In this document: positions 1-6,251 of the stretch, one piece after another | Numbering within the stretch: the first letter of the stretch is position 1 | Layout of the letters: each line of letters starts with the position of its first letter | Origin: Rubritepida sp. | Lineage (GTDB): Bacteria; Pseudomonadota; Alphaproteobacteria; Acetobacterales; Acetobacteraceae | Assembly: GCA_007129145.1 (NCBI GenBank) | Contig: SKWC01000180.1 | Coordinates: forward strand, 1-21,237 | Length of the DNA stretch: 21,237 bases | Direction: 5' to 3' | The notes under the pieces: model-generated | Told to the model about the DNA's origin: nothing | Databases searched by the model: none | Seen by the model: only the letters and a program-made list of their open reading frames with translations | Made by a program: the position numbers and the translations under genes

Positions 1-165
1 CCTCGCCGGGCGCCGCGCCAGCAGCGCGCGAGAACGCGCCAGCAGCGCCGCGGCCTCCGGGCGTTCCGCCGCCATCCCGCTGCGCTCCAGCATGGCGACC
101 AGCCGCGCCAGCTCCTCGCGGTCGGGCGCCAGCGGATGGCCGGGGCGCTGCGCCTGTCGCTGCAT
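1..165 (-). CDS. Hypothetical protein, 5' part only (runs off left edge)
   Basis: Reading leftward from an ATG at 165 there are 55 codons without a stop, and the gene continues outside the window. A strong ribosome binding site (GAAGGAGG, about 6 bases before the ATG) decides the start. The visible protein begins MQRQAQRPGHPLAPDREEL and is Ala/Arg/Leu-rich; it looks helical and has no signal peptide or membrane segment. It is transcribed divergently from rpmE. I do not recognise the family; reality as a gene rests on the RBS and the open frame. Confidence 0.6.
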   Translation of the reverse strand, partial: MQRQAQRPGHPLAPDREELARLVAMLERSGMAAERPEAAALLARSRALLARRPAR

Positions 166-295
166 GCCGACCTCCTTCGCCCGGTGCGTGCCATGGGCGG
201 GTGTGCTTTCGGTTAAGCCGCGCCGTCCGGCCCCCTCCGGAACCGGCCCTTGCATGGCCGCCCCCCATGGCCTAAGCCCCCGCGATCCACGGCCG

Positions 296-311
296 GGCCG
301 CCATCGCGGCC
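296..311 (+). other. Hairpin in the rpmE leader
   Basis: GGCCGC (296-301) and GCGGCC (306-311) form a 6-bp stem with loop CATC, ending 23 bases before the rpmE start. No Shine-Dalgarno sequence is visible between it and the ATG. Ribosomal protein leaders often fold for autoregulation, but in DNA this GC-rich a 6-bp stem can be chance. Confidence 0.25.
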
Positions 312-334
312 TGCCGCAGCCCCGGACATTCGCG

Positions 335-562
335 ATGAAGCCCGACACCCACCCCGCCTATCACGAGATCAACGTCATCATGACGGATGGCACGACCTTC
401 ACCACGCGAAGCTGCGCGGGCAAGCCGGGCGACACCATTCGGCTGGACATCGATCCCAAGAGCCACCCGGCCTGGACCGGCGTGCAGCGCATCATCGACA
501 CCGGCGGGCAGGTGGCGAAGTTCAACAAGAAATTCGCGGGCCTCGGCGCGCGCAAGAAGTGA
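335..562 (+). CDS. rpmE: 50S ribosomal protein L31 (cysteine-poor type)
   Basis: This 75-residue protein is a large-subunit ribosomal protein at the 50S-30S bridge region. Family hallmarks are the N-terminal MKPDTHPAYHEI, the central DIDPKSHPAWTG (residues 38-49) and the C-terminal GGQVAKFNKKF. The four zinc-binding cysteines of classical L31 are absent: the two positions near residue 16 are Met/Asp and the SHP motif replaces CHP, leaving one unrelated Cys at 28. It is therefore the zinc-independent form, common in alphaproteobacteria. The ATG at 335 is chosen because family similarity begins there, although the same frame is open upstream to 92; no strong RBS precedes it. A GC-rich hairpin follows the stop. 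Confidence 0.95.
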   Translation: MKPDTHPAYHEINVIMTDGTTFTTRSCAGKPGDTIRLDIDPKSHPAWTGVQRIIDTGGQVAKFNKKFAGLGARKK

Positions 563-569
563 CGCCCTG

Positions 570-597
570 CGCCGCCCCTTGAATTGGCGGGGCGGCG
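570..597 (+). terminator. Possible hairpin terminator after rpmE
   Basis: CGCCGCCCC (570-578) pairs perfectly with GGGGCGGCG (589-597), giving a 9-bp stem with a 10-base loop just 8 bases after the rpmE stop. No T-tract follows, so this is not a canonical intrinsic terminator, but placement fits a transcription stop or an mRNA-stabilising stem. Confidence 0.4.
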
Positions 598-615
598 AAA
601 GCACCTCCTGCATCG

Positions 616-720
616 CCGGGGTGCCCTGAGGGGCCCCGGTGCGGACCGTGCCGTGCATCGCCCTTGCGGGATGCGACGCGGCGGCCGCCCAACCGGACCT
701 TGCTGTGCAGGAGGTTCCTG
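616..720 (+). promoter_or_regulatory. Candidate ROSE-type RNA thermometer in the hsp20 leader
   Basis: The last hairpin before the hsp20 ATG pairs ACCUUGCU (697-704) with AGGAGGU (709-715) around a GUGC loop: A697-U715, C698-G714, C699-G713, U700-A712, U701-G711, C703-G710, U704-A709, with G702 bulged. This buries the whole Shine-Dalgarno. The UUGCU/AGGA pairing with one bulged G is the conserved core of ROSE elements, known from alphaproteobacterial small heat-shock genes, where heating melts the stem and frees translation. Two further hairpins lie upstream, as in ROSE leaders: CCGGGG/CCCCGG (616-621/634-639) and GCAT..CCC/GGG..ATGC (655-674). Pairing was derived by eye; the upstream limit is uncertain. 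Confidence 0.7.
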
Positions 721-1179
721 ATGAACGCGATCGACTTCTCTCCCCTGATGCGCACCGCGATCGGCTTCGACCGATTCGCGCGCCTGCTCGACGGCGCCCG
801 CGCCCAGCCCGACACGGCATCCTACCCGCCCTACAACATCGAGGTGGTGGGCGAGGACCAGTATGTCCTGACCATGGCGGTGGCCGGCTTCGCGCCCGAG
901 GACATCGAGATCATGGTGCGCGAGGACACGCTGCTGGTCAGCGGCAAGGCGGGCGACGCCCAGGCCGAGCCCGGCCGCGAACGCCGCTTCATCCATCGCG
1001 GCATCGCCGGCCGTGCCTTCGAGCGGCGCTTCGTCCTGGCCGACCACCTCGTCGTGCACGGCGCGCAGATGGAGCACGGCCTGCTGCATATCGCGCTGAA
1101 GCGCGAGATGCCCGAGGCGCTGAAGCCGCGCCGGATCGCCATCCAGGCCGGCCGGCCGGTCATCGAGCAGTCGGCCTGA
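721..1179 (+). CDS. Small heat shock protein, Hsp20/IbpA family
   Basis: This 152-residue ATP-independent chaperone holds unfolding cytoplasmic proteins. The alpha-crystallin domain spans about residues 35-130 and includes the family strings GIAGRAFERRF (94-104), LADHL (106-110) and GLLHIALKRE (120-129). The C-terminal IXI anchor for oligomerisation is present as RRIAIQ (137-142). The start at 721 is chosen because AGGAGG lies 6 bases upstream and the family N-terminus (MNAIDFSPL) begins there; an in-frame ATG at 664 would add 19 unrelated residues. The leader carries a ROSE-like hairpin covering the RBS, so translation is probably heat-induced. Confidence 0.95.
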   Translation: MNAIDFSPLMRTAIGFDRFARLLDGARAQPDTASYPPYNIEVVGEDQYVLTMAVAGFAPEDIEIMVREDTLLVSGKAGDAQAEPGRERRFIHRGIAGRAFERRFVLADHLVVHGAQMEHGLLHIALKREMPEALKPRRIAIQAGRPVIEQSA

Positions 1180-1246
1180 ACCGGGCCGGGGGCAGGGGGC
1201 GCCACGGCGTGCCCTGCCCGCCGCGGGATGCCGGGCGCGGCGTGAG

Positions 1247-1276
1247 TTTCCACCGCGGAGCATTCTGGTCTATAGG
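1247..1276 (+). promoter_or_regulatory. Candidate promoter for trcR
   Basis: TTTCCA (1247-1252; 4 of 6 matches to TTGACA) and TATAGG (1271-1276; 4 of 6 to TATAAT) are separated by 18 bases and lie about 90 bases upstream of the trcR ATG. It is the best sigma70-like pair in this gap; weak on its own. Confidence 0.3.
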
Positions 1277-1366
1277 CTGCGGCGCGCCCGGTGTCCGCCC
1301 TCGCGGGCGCCCGGCCACCCATGCCCGCTGTCCCGCCCCCGGGGCTCAAGATTGACGGAACTGCCG

Positions 1367-1945
1367 ATGGCCCAGCCCCTCATGCCCAAGGCCACCGCCG
1401 TGTGGCTGATCGAGAAGACCTCGCTTTCCTTCGAGCAGATCGCGGATTTCGTCGCGATGCATCCGCTCGAGGTGCAGGCGATCGCGGATGGCGAGGTGGC
1501 GCAGGGCATCGTCGGCTATGATCCCGTCGCCAATGGACAGGTCACGCAGGAGGACATCGTCCGCTGCGAGGCCGATTCGACGGCGCGGCTGAAGCTCGCG
1601 CCCACGGCGGTGCCGCTGTCGCGCACCCGCCAGAAGGGCGGGCGCTACACGCCGGTGGCCAAGCGACACGACCGGCCCGACGGCATCGCCTGGCTGCTGC
1701 GCAACCATCCCGAACTGCAGGTGCAGCAGGTTGCGAAGCTGCTCGGCACCACCAAGGACACCATCGAGAAGGTGTCGAACAAGACCCATTGGAACAGCGC
1801 GAACATCAAGCCGCGCGATCCGGTGATCCTCGGCCTGTGCACCCAGAGCGCGCTGAACACCGCAGTGACCGCGGCGCAGCAGCGCCTCGCCGCCGAGGGC
1901 CGCGAGGCGCCCGCGCCCGCCCCGACGACGAGCGAGGCCGAATAG
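1367..1945 (+). CDS. trcR: Cell-cycle transcriptional regulator TrcR (DUF1013)
   Basis: This 192-residue protein matches the alphaproteobacterial DUF1013/TrcR family from its first residues (MAQPLMPKATAVWLIEKT). Two helix-turn-helix-like segments are visible: about 9-44 (LSFEQIADFVAMHPLEVQAI) and about 105-142 (IAWLLRNHPEL, VAKLLGTTKDTIEKV), separated by a basic stretch at 85-103. The HWNSANIKPRDPV block (141-153) is also conserved. The last 15 residues are Ala/Pro/Glu-rich. The family is described as a DNA-binding regulator linked to cell-cycle control. The start at 1367 is preferred because it gives the family N-terminus; a TTG at 1352 is in frame but adds only five residues. It is flanked by a convergent DUF465 gene. 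Confidence 0.9.
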   Translation: MAQPLMPKATAVWLIEKTSLSFEQIADFVAMHPLEVQAIADGEVAQGIVGYDPVANGQVTQEDIVRCEADSTARLKLAPTAVPLSRTRQKGGRYTPVAKRHDRPDGIAWLLRNHPELQVQQVAKLLGTTKDTIEKVSNKTHWNSANIKPRDPVILGLCTQSALNTAVTAAQQRLAAEGREAPAPAPTTSEAE

Positions 1946-1969
1946 CCCGCCCGCGCCGACGGGTGCGCC

Positions 1970-2140
1970 TCAAAGCGACTGGCGTAGCCGCTCCATTTCC
2001 TCCTTGAGCTGCAGCTTCTGCCGCTTCAGCCGGGCCAGCGCCGTGTCATCCGGCCGGGGCCGGTTGCCCTCCTGGGCGATGCGCGACTCGAGATCCGCGT
2101 GGCGGCTTTCCAGGGCCTGAAGCCTGGAGGATTGGGTCAT
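1970..2140 (-). CDS. YdcH/DUF465 family small coiled-coil protein
   Basis: This 56-residue protein (MTQSSRLQALESRHADLESRI...) shows the DUF465 pattern: an N-terminal helix with LESRHADLESRI, a short turn (about 23-33), then the basic second helix LARLKRQKLQLKEEMERLR. It is a helical hairpin of unknown function. The ATG at 2140 is chosen because the family domain begins there and GGAAGG is upstream; the frame is open further upstream, but that extension is low-complexity. Its stop faces the trcR stop 24 bases away, and a second DUF465 gene is divergent from it across 2141-2406. Confidence 0.85.
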   Translation of the reverse strand: MTQSSRLQALESRHADLESRIAQEGNRPRPDDTALARLKRQKLQLKEEMERLRQSL

Positions 2141-2161
2141 GCCGGGCGTATCCTTCCGCTG

Positions 2162-2181
2162 CCCGGGGCCTGGGCCCCGGG
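2162..2181. repeat. Perfect GC palindrome in the divergent DUF465 intergenic region
   Basis: CCCGGGGCC (2162-2170) and GGCCCCGGG (2173-2181) form a 9-bp stem around TG. In the same 266-base gap GGCCTGC and GCAGGCC form another arm pair. In RNA the first would be a very stable hairpin in the 5' leader of the minus-strand DUF465 gene; in DNA it is a symmetric site. No T-tract is attached. The rest of the gap holds no gene I can support. Confidence 0.4.
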
Positions 2182-2282
2182 GGTGTTGTGGCCGCATGCC
2201 GGGCGGGTGGTGGCGGCGGCCATGCGGCCTGCCCGCCGCCGGCGCCGCAGGCCGCCCCGGGGAGGCTTCCCCATCGAGCCTG

Positions 2283-2310
2283 TTGCGCCGCCGCCCCGTC
2301 ATGCTAATGC
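2283..2310 (+). promoter_or_regulatory. Weak candidate promoter for the DUF465-purEK operon
   Basis: TTGCGC (2283-2288) and TAATGC (2305-2310) are spaced by 16 bases, and TGC just before TAATGC resembles an extended -10. The same TGCTAAT string occurs upstream of the OmpA gene at 4302. This is the best match in the gap but is not strong. Confidence 0.25.
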
Positions 2311-2406
2311 CACTCTCGGCCCGGGGTCATTGTTTTTCCGTGAGCGGCGCGCCGCGATCGGGGCCTTTCGGCCGGTGCGTACAGGCAGGGATGGCCGCTG
2401 ATCGTG

Positions 2407-2607
2407 ATGCTGGAAGACCAGGAGGCCCTGCTGCGCCGGCTGCATGAATTGCGCAGCGAGCACCGCGACCTCGACACCGTGATCGCCCGCCTCGAGAACA
2501 GCCCGACCGACCAGTTGCAGATGGTCCGCCTCAAGAAGCGCAAGCTGAAGCTGAAGGACGAGATCGCCTGGCTGGAAAGCCGCATCCTGCCGGACATCAT
2601 CGCATGA
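2407..2607 (+). CDS. YdcH/DUF465 family protein upstream of purE
   Basis: This 66-residue protein (MLEDQEALLRRLHELRSEHRDLDTVIARLE...) has the DUF465 helical-hairpin signature: LRSEHRDLDTVIARLE, a turn at NSPTD, then MVRLKKRKLKLKDEIAWLE. It is paralogous to the divergent gene at 1970-2140. Its last codons overlap the purE start (ATGA), so it is probably cotranscribed and translationally coupled with purE-purK. The ATG at 2407 is chosen; a GTG at 2404 is also possible. Function is unknown; the location does not prove a role in purine synthesis. Confidence 0.85.
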   Translation: MLEDQEALLRRLHELRSEHRDLDTVIARLENSPTDQLQMVRLKKRKLKLKDEIAWLESRILPDIIA

Positions 2608-3089
2608 GCACCCCTCCACTGGTCGGTGTCATCATGGGCAGCCGCTCCGACTGGGAGACGATGCGCCATGCCGCCGAGACCCTCGCCATCCTGGACGTCC
2701 CGCATGAGACGCGCGTCGTCTCCGCCCACCGCACGCCCGAGCGCCTGTATGACTACGCCCGCGACGCCGCGGGGCGGGGCCTGCGGGTGATCATCGCCGG
2801 CGCCGGCGGAGCCGCGCATCTGCCGGGCATGGCGGCCAGCATGACCACCTTGCCGGTGCTGGGCGTGCCGGTGGAGTCGCATGCGCTGAAGGGCATGGAT
2901 TCGCTGCTGTCCATCGTGCAGATGCCCGGCGGCGTGCCGGTGGGCACGCTGGCCATCGGCCGCGCGGGGGCGATCAACGCCGGGCTGCTGGCGGCCTCGA
3001 TCCTGGCGCTGTCCGACGCCGATCTGGGCCGCCGCCTGGCCGCCTGGCGCGCCGCGCAGACCGAAGCCGTGCCGCATGACCCCGCCTGA
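2604..3089 (+). CDS. purE: N5-carboxyaminoimidazole ribonucleotide mutase
   Basis: PurE converts N5-CAIR to CAIR in de novo purine synthesis. This 161-residue protein has the class I hallmarks: GSRSDW (12-17) at the phosphate site, SAHRTP (40-45) with the catalytic His42, GGAAHLPGM (68-76), and the C-terminal IGRAGAINAGLLAASILAL. Length matches the family. Its start overlaps the upstream DUF465 gene by 4 bases and its end overlaps purK by 14 bases, indicating one operon with coupled translation. Confidence 0.97.
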   Translation: MSTPPLVGVIMGSRSDWETMRHAAETLAILDVPHETRVVSAHRTPERLYDYARDAAGRGLRVIIAGAGGAAHLPGMAASMTTLPVLGVPVESHALKGMDSLLSIVQMPGGVPVGTLAIGRAGAINAGLLAASILALSDADLGRRLAAWRAAQTEAVPHDPA

Positions 3090-4212
3090 GGGCCCGCTGC
3101 CGCTGGGCGCGACCATCGGCATCCTGGGTGGCGGACAACTCGGGCGGATGAGCGCCATGGCCGCCGCCCGGCTGGGCTACCGCACCCATGTCTTCGCCCC
3201 CGACGCCGATTCGCCGGGCATGCAGGTGGCGACCACCCACACCCGCGCCGACTACGCCGACACGCAGGCGCTGGCCCGATTCGCCGCCGCGGTGGATGTG
3301 GTGACCTTCGAATTCGAGAACGTCCCCGCCGCAACGCTGGCGGCGCTGGAGGGCCGCGTGCCCTGCCGCCCCGGCCTGGGGGTGCTGGCGATCGGCCAGG
3401 ATCGGCTGGAGGAGAAGCGCTTCCTCGAACGCGCCGGCGTGCCGGTGGCGCCCTGGGCGCCGGTGCACGACGAATCGGGGCTCGCGGCCGCGCTGGAGCG
3501 CATCGGCCTGCCCGCGGTGCTCAAGACCACCCGGCTGGGCTATGACGGGCGTGGCCAGGCGGTGCTGCGCGACCCCGCGGATGCCGCCGCCGCCTTCGCC
3601 CGGCTGCAGCCGAAGCCGCTCGTGCTGGAGGCCTTCGTGCCCTTCGTGGCCGAAGTCTCGGCCATCGTGGCGCGCGGCGCCGATGGCGCGGTCGCGGTCT
3701 ATGACGTGACCGAGAACATCCACCGCCACCACATCCTCGACCTGTCCTTCGCCCCGGCGCGGATTCCGCCCGTCGTGGCCGAGGCGGCGCGCGGCCATGT
3801 CCGGCGCCTCGCCGAGTCGCTGGGCCTCGTGGGGCTGATGGCGCTCGAGATGTTCCTGCTGGCGGACGGCACGCTGCTGGGCAATGAGATCGCGCCCAGG
3901 CCGCACAATTCCGGGCATTGGACGATGGATGCCTGCGCCTGCGGGCAGTTCGAGCAGCATGTCCGCGCCGTCGCCGGCCTGCCGCTGGGCGACCCGGCCC
4001 GCCATGCCGATGCGGTGATGGGCAATCTGGTGGGGCCGGAGGGGCTGGCGGCCTGGACGGGCCTCCTGGCGGCCCCCGGTGTGGCGCCACATTGGTATGG
4101 CAAGGCGGAGGCACGGGAAGGCCGCAAGCTCGGCCATGCCAACCTGTTGATGCCGCTTGATTCCCTGGCTGCCCGGCCCGCTGGCTGGCGGCCTCCCGTC
4201 TTCGCCGGCTGA
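3076..4212 (+). CDS. purK: N5-carboxyaminoimidazole ribonucleotide synthase
   Basis: PurK is the ATP-grasp enzyme that carboxylates AIR to N5-CAIR using ATP and bicarbonate, feeding PurE. The 378-residue protein opens with the N-domain motif IGILGGGQLGRM (14-25), contains VVTFEFENVP (about 75-84), the ATP-grasp lysine region PAVLKTTRLGYDGRGQ, the metal-binding stretch around MALEMFLLADGTLLGNEIAPRPHNSGHWT and the C-terminal HWYGK region. The start inside the purE 3' end (ATG at 3076) gives a short non-conserved N-terminus before the glycine motif. It is the last gene of the DUF465-purE-purK operon. Confidence 0.97.
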   Translation: MTPPEGPLPLGATIGILGGGQLGRMSAMAAARLGYRTHVFAPDADSPGMQVATTHTRADYADTQALARFAAAVDVVTFEFENVPAATLAALEGRVPCRPGLGVLAIGQDRLEEKRFLERAGVPVAPWAPVHDESGLAAALERIGLPAVLKTTRLGYDGRGQAVLRDPADAAAAFARLQPKPLVLEAFVPFVAEVSAIVARGADGAVAVYDVTENIHRHHILDLSFAPARIPPVVAEAARGHVRRLAESLGLVGLMALEMFLLADGTLLGNEIAPRPHNSGHWTMDACACGQFEQHVRAVAGLPLGDPARHADAVMGNLVGPEGLAAWTGLLAAPGVAPHWYGKAEAREGRKLGHANLLMPLDSLAARPAGWRPPVFAG

Positions 4213-4301
4213 GGCACTGTGGCCGCTGGGCACTGGGTGTGGCTTTCATGCCACGGAGGCTCGGAAATGCCTGACAGGTGGTGCAAACCAGGCCGAACTG
4301 A

Positions 4302-4310
4302 TGCTAATCA
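4302..4310 (+). promoter_or_regulatory. Possible extended -10 upstream of the OmpA gene
   Basis: TGCTAATCA, about 75 bases before the OmpA ATG, resembles an extended -10 (TGN followed by TAATCA). No good -35 is at the right distance (TGCAAA at 4282-4287 is a 3/6 match). It lies in the 172-base purK-OmpA gap, which otherwise shows only a short GTGGC/GCCAC hairpin (4239-4254). Confidence 0.25.
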
Positions 4311-4384
4311 CTGTTTCGAGGCGACATCGCTGCGCGCCGCGCGGACCTGACGCCACCCTGTAGTTCGCACCAAGGAGAAGCAAG

Positions 4385-5485
4385 ATGAGCTTCAAGAAGG
4401 CCCTTCTGGCGGCCACCGTGCTGTCGCTCCCTCTGGCCGCCGTGGCGCAGCCCGCCCAGGCGCAGCCCATCGAGGGTCTGTACATCGGCGCCGGCGTCGG
4501 CGGGAATTTCCTGCACGACCGGAACTCGACCTGGAATGCGCCCGGCGACAGCCTCCGCATCGGCCAGCGTTCTCAGATCGGTCTGGTCGGTCTGGGCAGC
4601 GTCGGCTGGGGCTTCGGCAACGGCATCCGCGCCGAGATCGAGGGCAGCGTCCGCTGGAACCGCGTGCGTCGCCTGTCGGCCGGCGGCGTGAACCTGGCCG
4701 GCGTGGGTGGCAACACCTACCAGTACGGCATCATGGGCAACGCCCTGTATGACATTCCGACCGCGTTCGACCTGGGCGGCGCCAGCCTGACCCCCTACGT
4801 CGGTCTCGGCGCGGGCTATGTCTGGACGCACCTGCGCGGCGTGCGCGGCAACGCGGGCGGCGACCAGCTGGCGCTGAGCGGCACCCGCGGCCGCTTCGCC
4901 TACCAGTTCATCGCCGGCATGGCGGTCGGGCTGAACCAGTTCGCCCCGGGCCTCGCGCTGACCACCGAGTACCGCTTCATGGGCACGCTGCCGACCCGCT
5001 ACACCGGCACCGTGACCGATCCGACGGGCGCCGCCACGGTCGGCACCGGCCGGGTGGCGAACTACAACCACTCGATCCTGATCGGCCTGCGCTACGCCTT
5101 CAACACCCCGGCCCCGGCCGTGGCTGCCCCGGCCCCGGCGCCCGCGCCCGCTCCGGCCCGCACCTTCCTGGTGTTCTTCGACTGGGATCGCGCCGACCTG
5201 ACCGACCGCGCCCGCCAGATCATCGCCGAGGCGGCGACTAACGCCCGCACCGTGGGCTCGACCCGCATCGAGGTGTCCGGCCACGCCGACCGCACCGGTG
5301 GCGCCGCCTACAACCAGCGCCTGTCCGTCCGCCGCGCCGAAGCGGTGGCGAACGAGCTGGTGGCGCGTGGCATCAGCCGCGACGAGATCACCGTGCAGGG
5401 CTTCGGCTTCGACCGCCCGCTGGTCCCGACCGCCCAGGGCGTGCGCGAGCCGCAGAACCGCCGCGTGGAGATCGTCCTGCGCTGA
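4385..5485 (+). CDS. OmpA-family outer-membrane beta-barrel/peptidoglycan-binding protein
   Basis: This 366-residue protein links the outer membrane to peptidoglycan. A signal peptide (residues 1-26, cleavage after AQA) leads into an 8-strand-type barrel (about 27-240) rich in alternating aromatic/Gly strands (GLYIGAGVGGNF, TPYVGLGAGYVW, GLRYAF). An Ala-Pro linker (242-258) joins it to the C-terminal OmpA domain (260-366). The domain has the conserved GHADRTGG and NQRLSVRRAEAV strings that carry the Asp and Arg binding diaminopimelate, and ends in RRVEIVLR. AAGGAG precedes the ATG by 8 bases. It is a single-gene unit closed by a strong terminator. Codon usage is slightly less GC-extreme than its neighbours, as expected for high expression. 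Confidence 0.95.
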   Translation: MSFKKALLAATVLSLPLAAVAQPAQAQPIEGLYIGAGVGGNFLHDRNSTWNAPGDSLRIGQRSQIGLVGLGSVGWGFGNGIRAEIEGSVRWNRVRRLSAGGVNLAGVGGNTYQYGIMGNALYDIPTAFDLGGASLTPYVGLGAGYVWTHLRGVRGNAGGDQLALSGTRGRFAYQFIAGMAVGLNQFAPGLALTTEYRFMGTLPTRYTGTVTDPTGAATVGTGRVANYNHSILIGLRYAFNTPAPAVAAPAPAPAPAPARTFLVFFDWDRADLTDRARQIIAEAATNARTVGSTRIEVSGHADRTGGAAYNQRLSVRRAEAVANELVARGISRDEITVQGFGFDRPLVPTAQGVREPQNRRVEIVLR

Positions 5486-5513
5486 GCAGGACGGGCTTCA
5501 ACGGTCTCGATCG

Positions 5514-5540
5514 GGGGCGGCCTTCGGGCCGCCCCTTTTT
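5514..5540 (+). terminator. Intrinsic terminator of the OmpA gene
   Basis: GGGGCGGCC (5514-5522), TTCG loop, GGCCGCCCC (5527-5535), then five T. A 9-bp GC stem capped by the very stable UUCG tetraloop and followed directly by a T-tract is a canonical Rho-independent terminator, 28 bases after the OmpA stop. Confidence 0.95.
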
Positions 5541-5582
5541 CGTTGGGCGCCCGTCGCCGATGGGTGCGAAGGCAGCGCGCAC

Positions 5583-5606
5583 AAAAAAGGCGGCCCGAAG
5601 GCCGCC
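5583..5606 (-). terminator. Intrinsic terminator of the four-cysteine secreted protein gene
   Basis: On the minus strand GGCGGCC, UUCG loop, GGCCGCC is followed by six T (the A-run 5583-5588 on the plus strand). It lies 40 bases after the stop of the convergent gene at 5647 and shares stem and loop sequence with the OmpA terminator. Confidence 0.9.
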
Positions 5607-5646
5607 CTTGCACCCCACCCCCCCCCGGGGGAAGTGATTGTTGCGT

Positions 5647-6135
5647 TCAGCGCCGCGCGTCGGCCTGGCGCTGGCCCGCCGGGAGGCAGGCGCCATAGGT
5701 CAGTGGCTGCGCCAGCCCCGCCTGGGTGGAGATCCGCGCGAGGTCGTTCAGGTCGCGCGCCTGCATGGCCTGCTGGAACAGCGGCATCTGGTTCTGGCAG
5801 AAATGCGAGCCCTGCCTGATGCCTTCCTGCATGTGGTTGTTGGCCAGGTTGGTGATGTACTGGTCCATCGCCCGCTGGCTCTGCCGCCCCGCGACGCGGC
5901 GGAAATGCGCCGTCACCTGCGTGTGCGCCTGGCCAAGCTGCGGCTGGAAGCGCGTCACGAAGGCGTTGTAGGCGTCATGCTGCTGGCAGGACAGCGCCAC
6001 CACCATCAGCTGGCTTTGCAGCGCGCGCACGTCGAAGGCGGTTGCCTCGGCCGGGCGCAGGCAATTCCCAAGGGCCAGCCCCGGAAACGCCACCGCAGCC
6101 AGGACTCCGCCGAGAAGCATGTTCTTGCGCGTCAT
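5647..6135 (-). CDS. Secreted protein of unknown function with four cysteines
   Basis: The 162-residue product starts with a signal peptide (MTRKNMLLGGVLAAVAFPGLALG, cleavage near residue 23). The mature part has exactly four cysteines (25, 50, 113, 150), suggesting two disulfides in the periplasm, and a helical body rich in Gln (LQSQLMVVALSCQQHDAYNAFV, NNHMQEGIRQGSHFCQNQ). I recall no named domain. The ATG at 6135 is preferred because GGGGGA lies 6 bases before it; an ATG at 6141 would put that RBS in contact with the start. It is monocistronic or follows coq9 after a 116-base gap, and ends at its own terminator. Confidence 0.8.
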   Translation of the reverse strand: MTRKNMLLGGVLAAVAFPGLALGNCLRPAEATAFDVRALQSQLMVVALSCQQHDAYNAFVTRFQPQLGQAHTQVTAHFRRVAGRQSQRAMDQYITNLANNHMQEGIRQGSHFCQNQMPLFQQAMQARDLNDLARISTQAGLAQPLTYGACLPAGQRQADARR

Positions 6136-6174
6136 GCGCATTCCCCCGTTCAGGATATGGGCGCGGCCCAGATG

Positions 6175-6193
6175 TCATCCGCCCCCCGGATGA
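6175..6193 (-). other. Hairpin between coq9 and the secreted-protein gene
   Basis: TCATCCG (6175-6181) and CGGATGA (6187-6193) form a 7-bp perfect stem with a five-base loop. No T-tract follows on the minus strand. It may mark the end of the def-coq9 transcript or lie in the leader of the next gene. Confidence 0.3.
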
Positions 6194-6251
6194 ACCACCA
6201 CGCACCTCTTGGGTTGCTTAGCGGCTTTCGCGAAAGGATGCGACGCTTCAT

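Noticed and set aside
2099..2447. Open frames within the 2141-2406 gap
   Set aside because: The two plus-strand frames overlap each other and the DUF465 starts, have no RBS and give Arg/Pro/Gly-rich low-complexity products.
2974..4233. 419-codon minus-strand open frame opposite purK
   Set aside because: No recognisable motif; the plus strand carries full-length purK with all family motifs.
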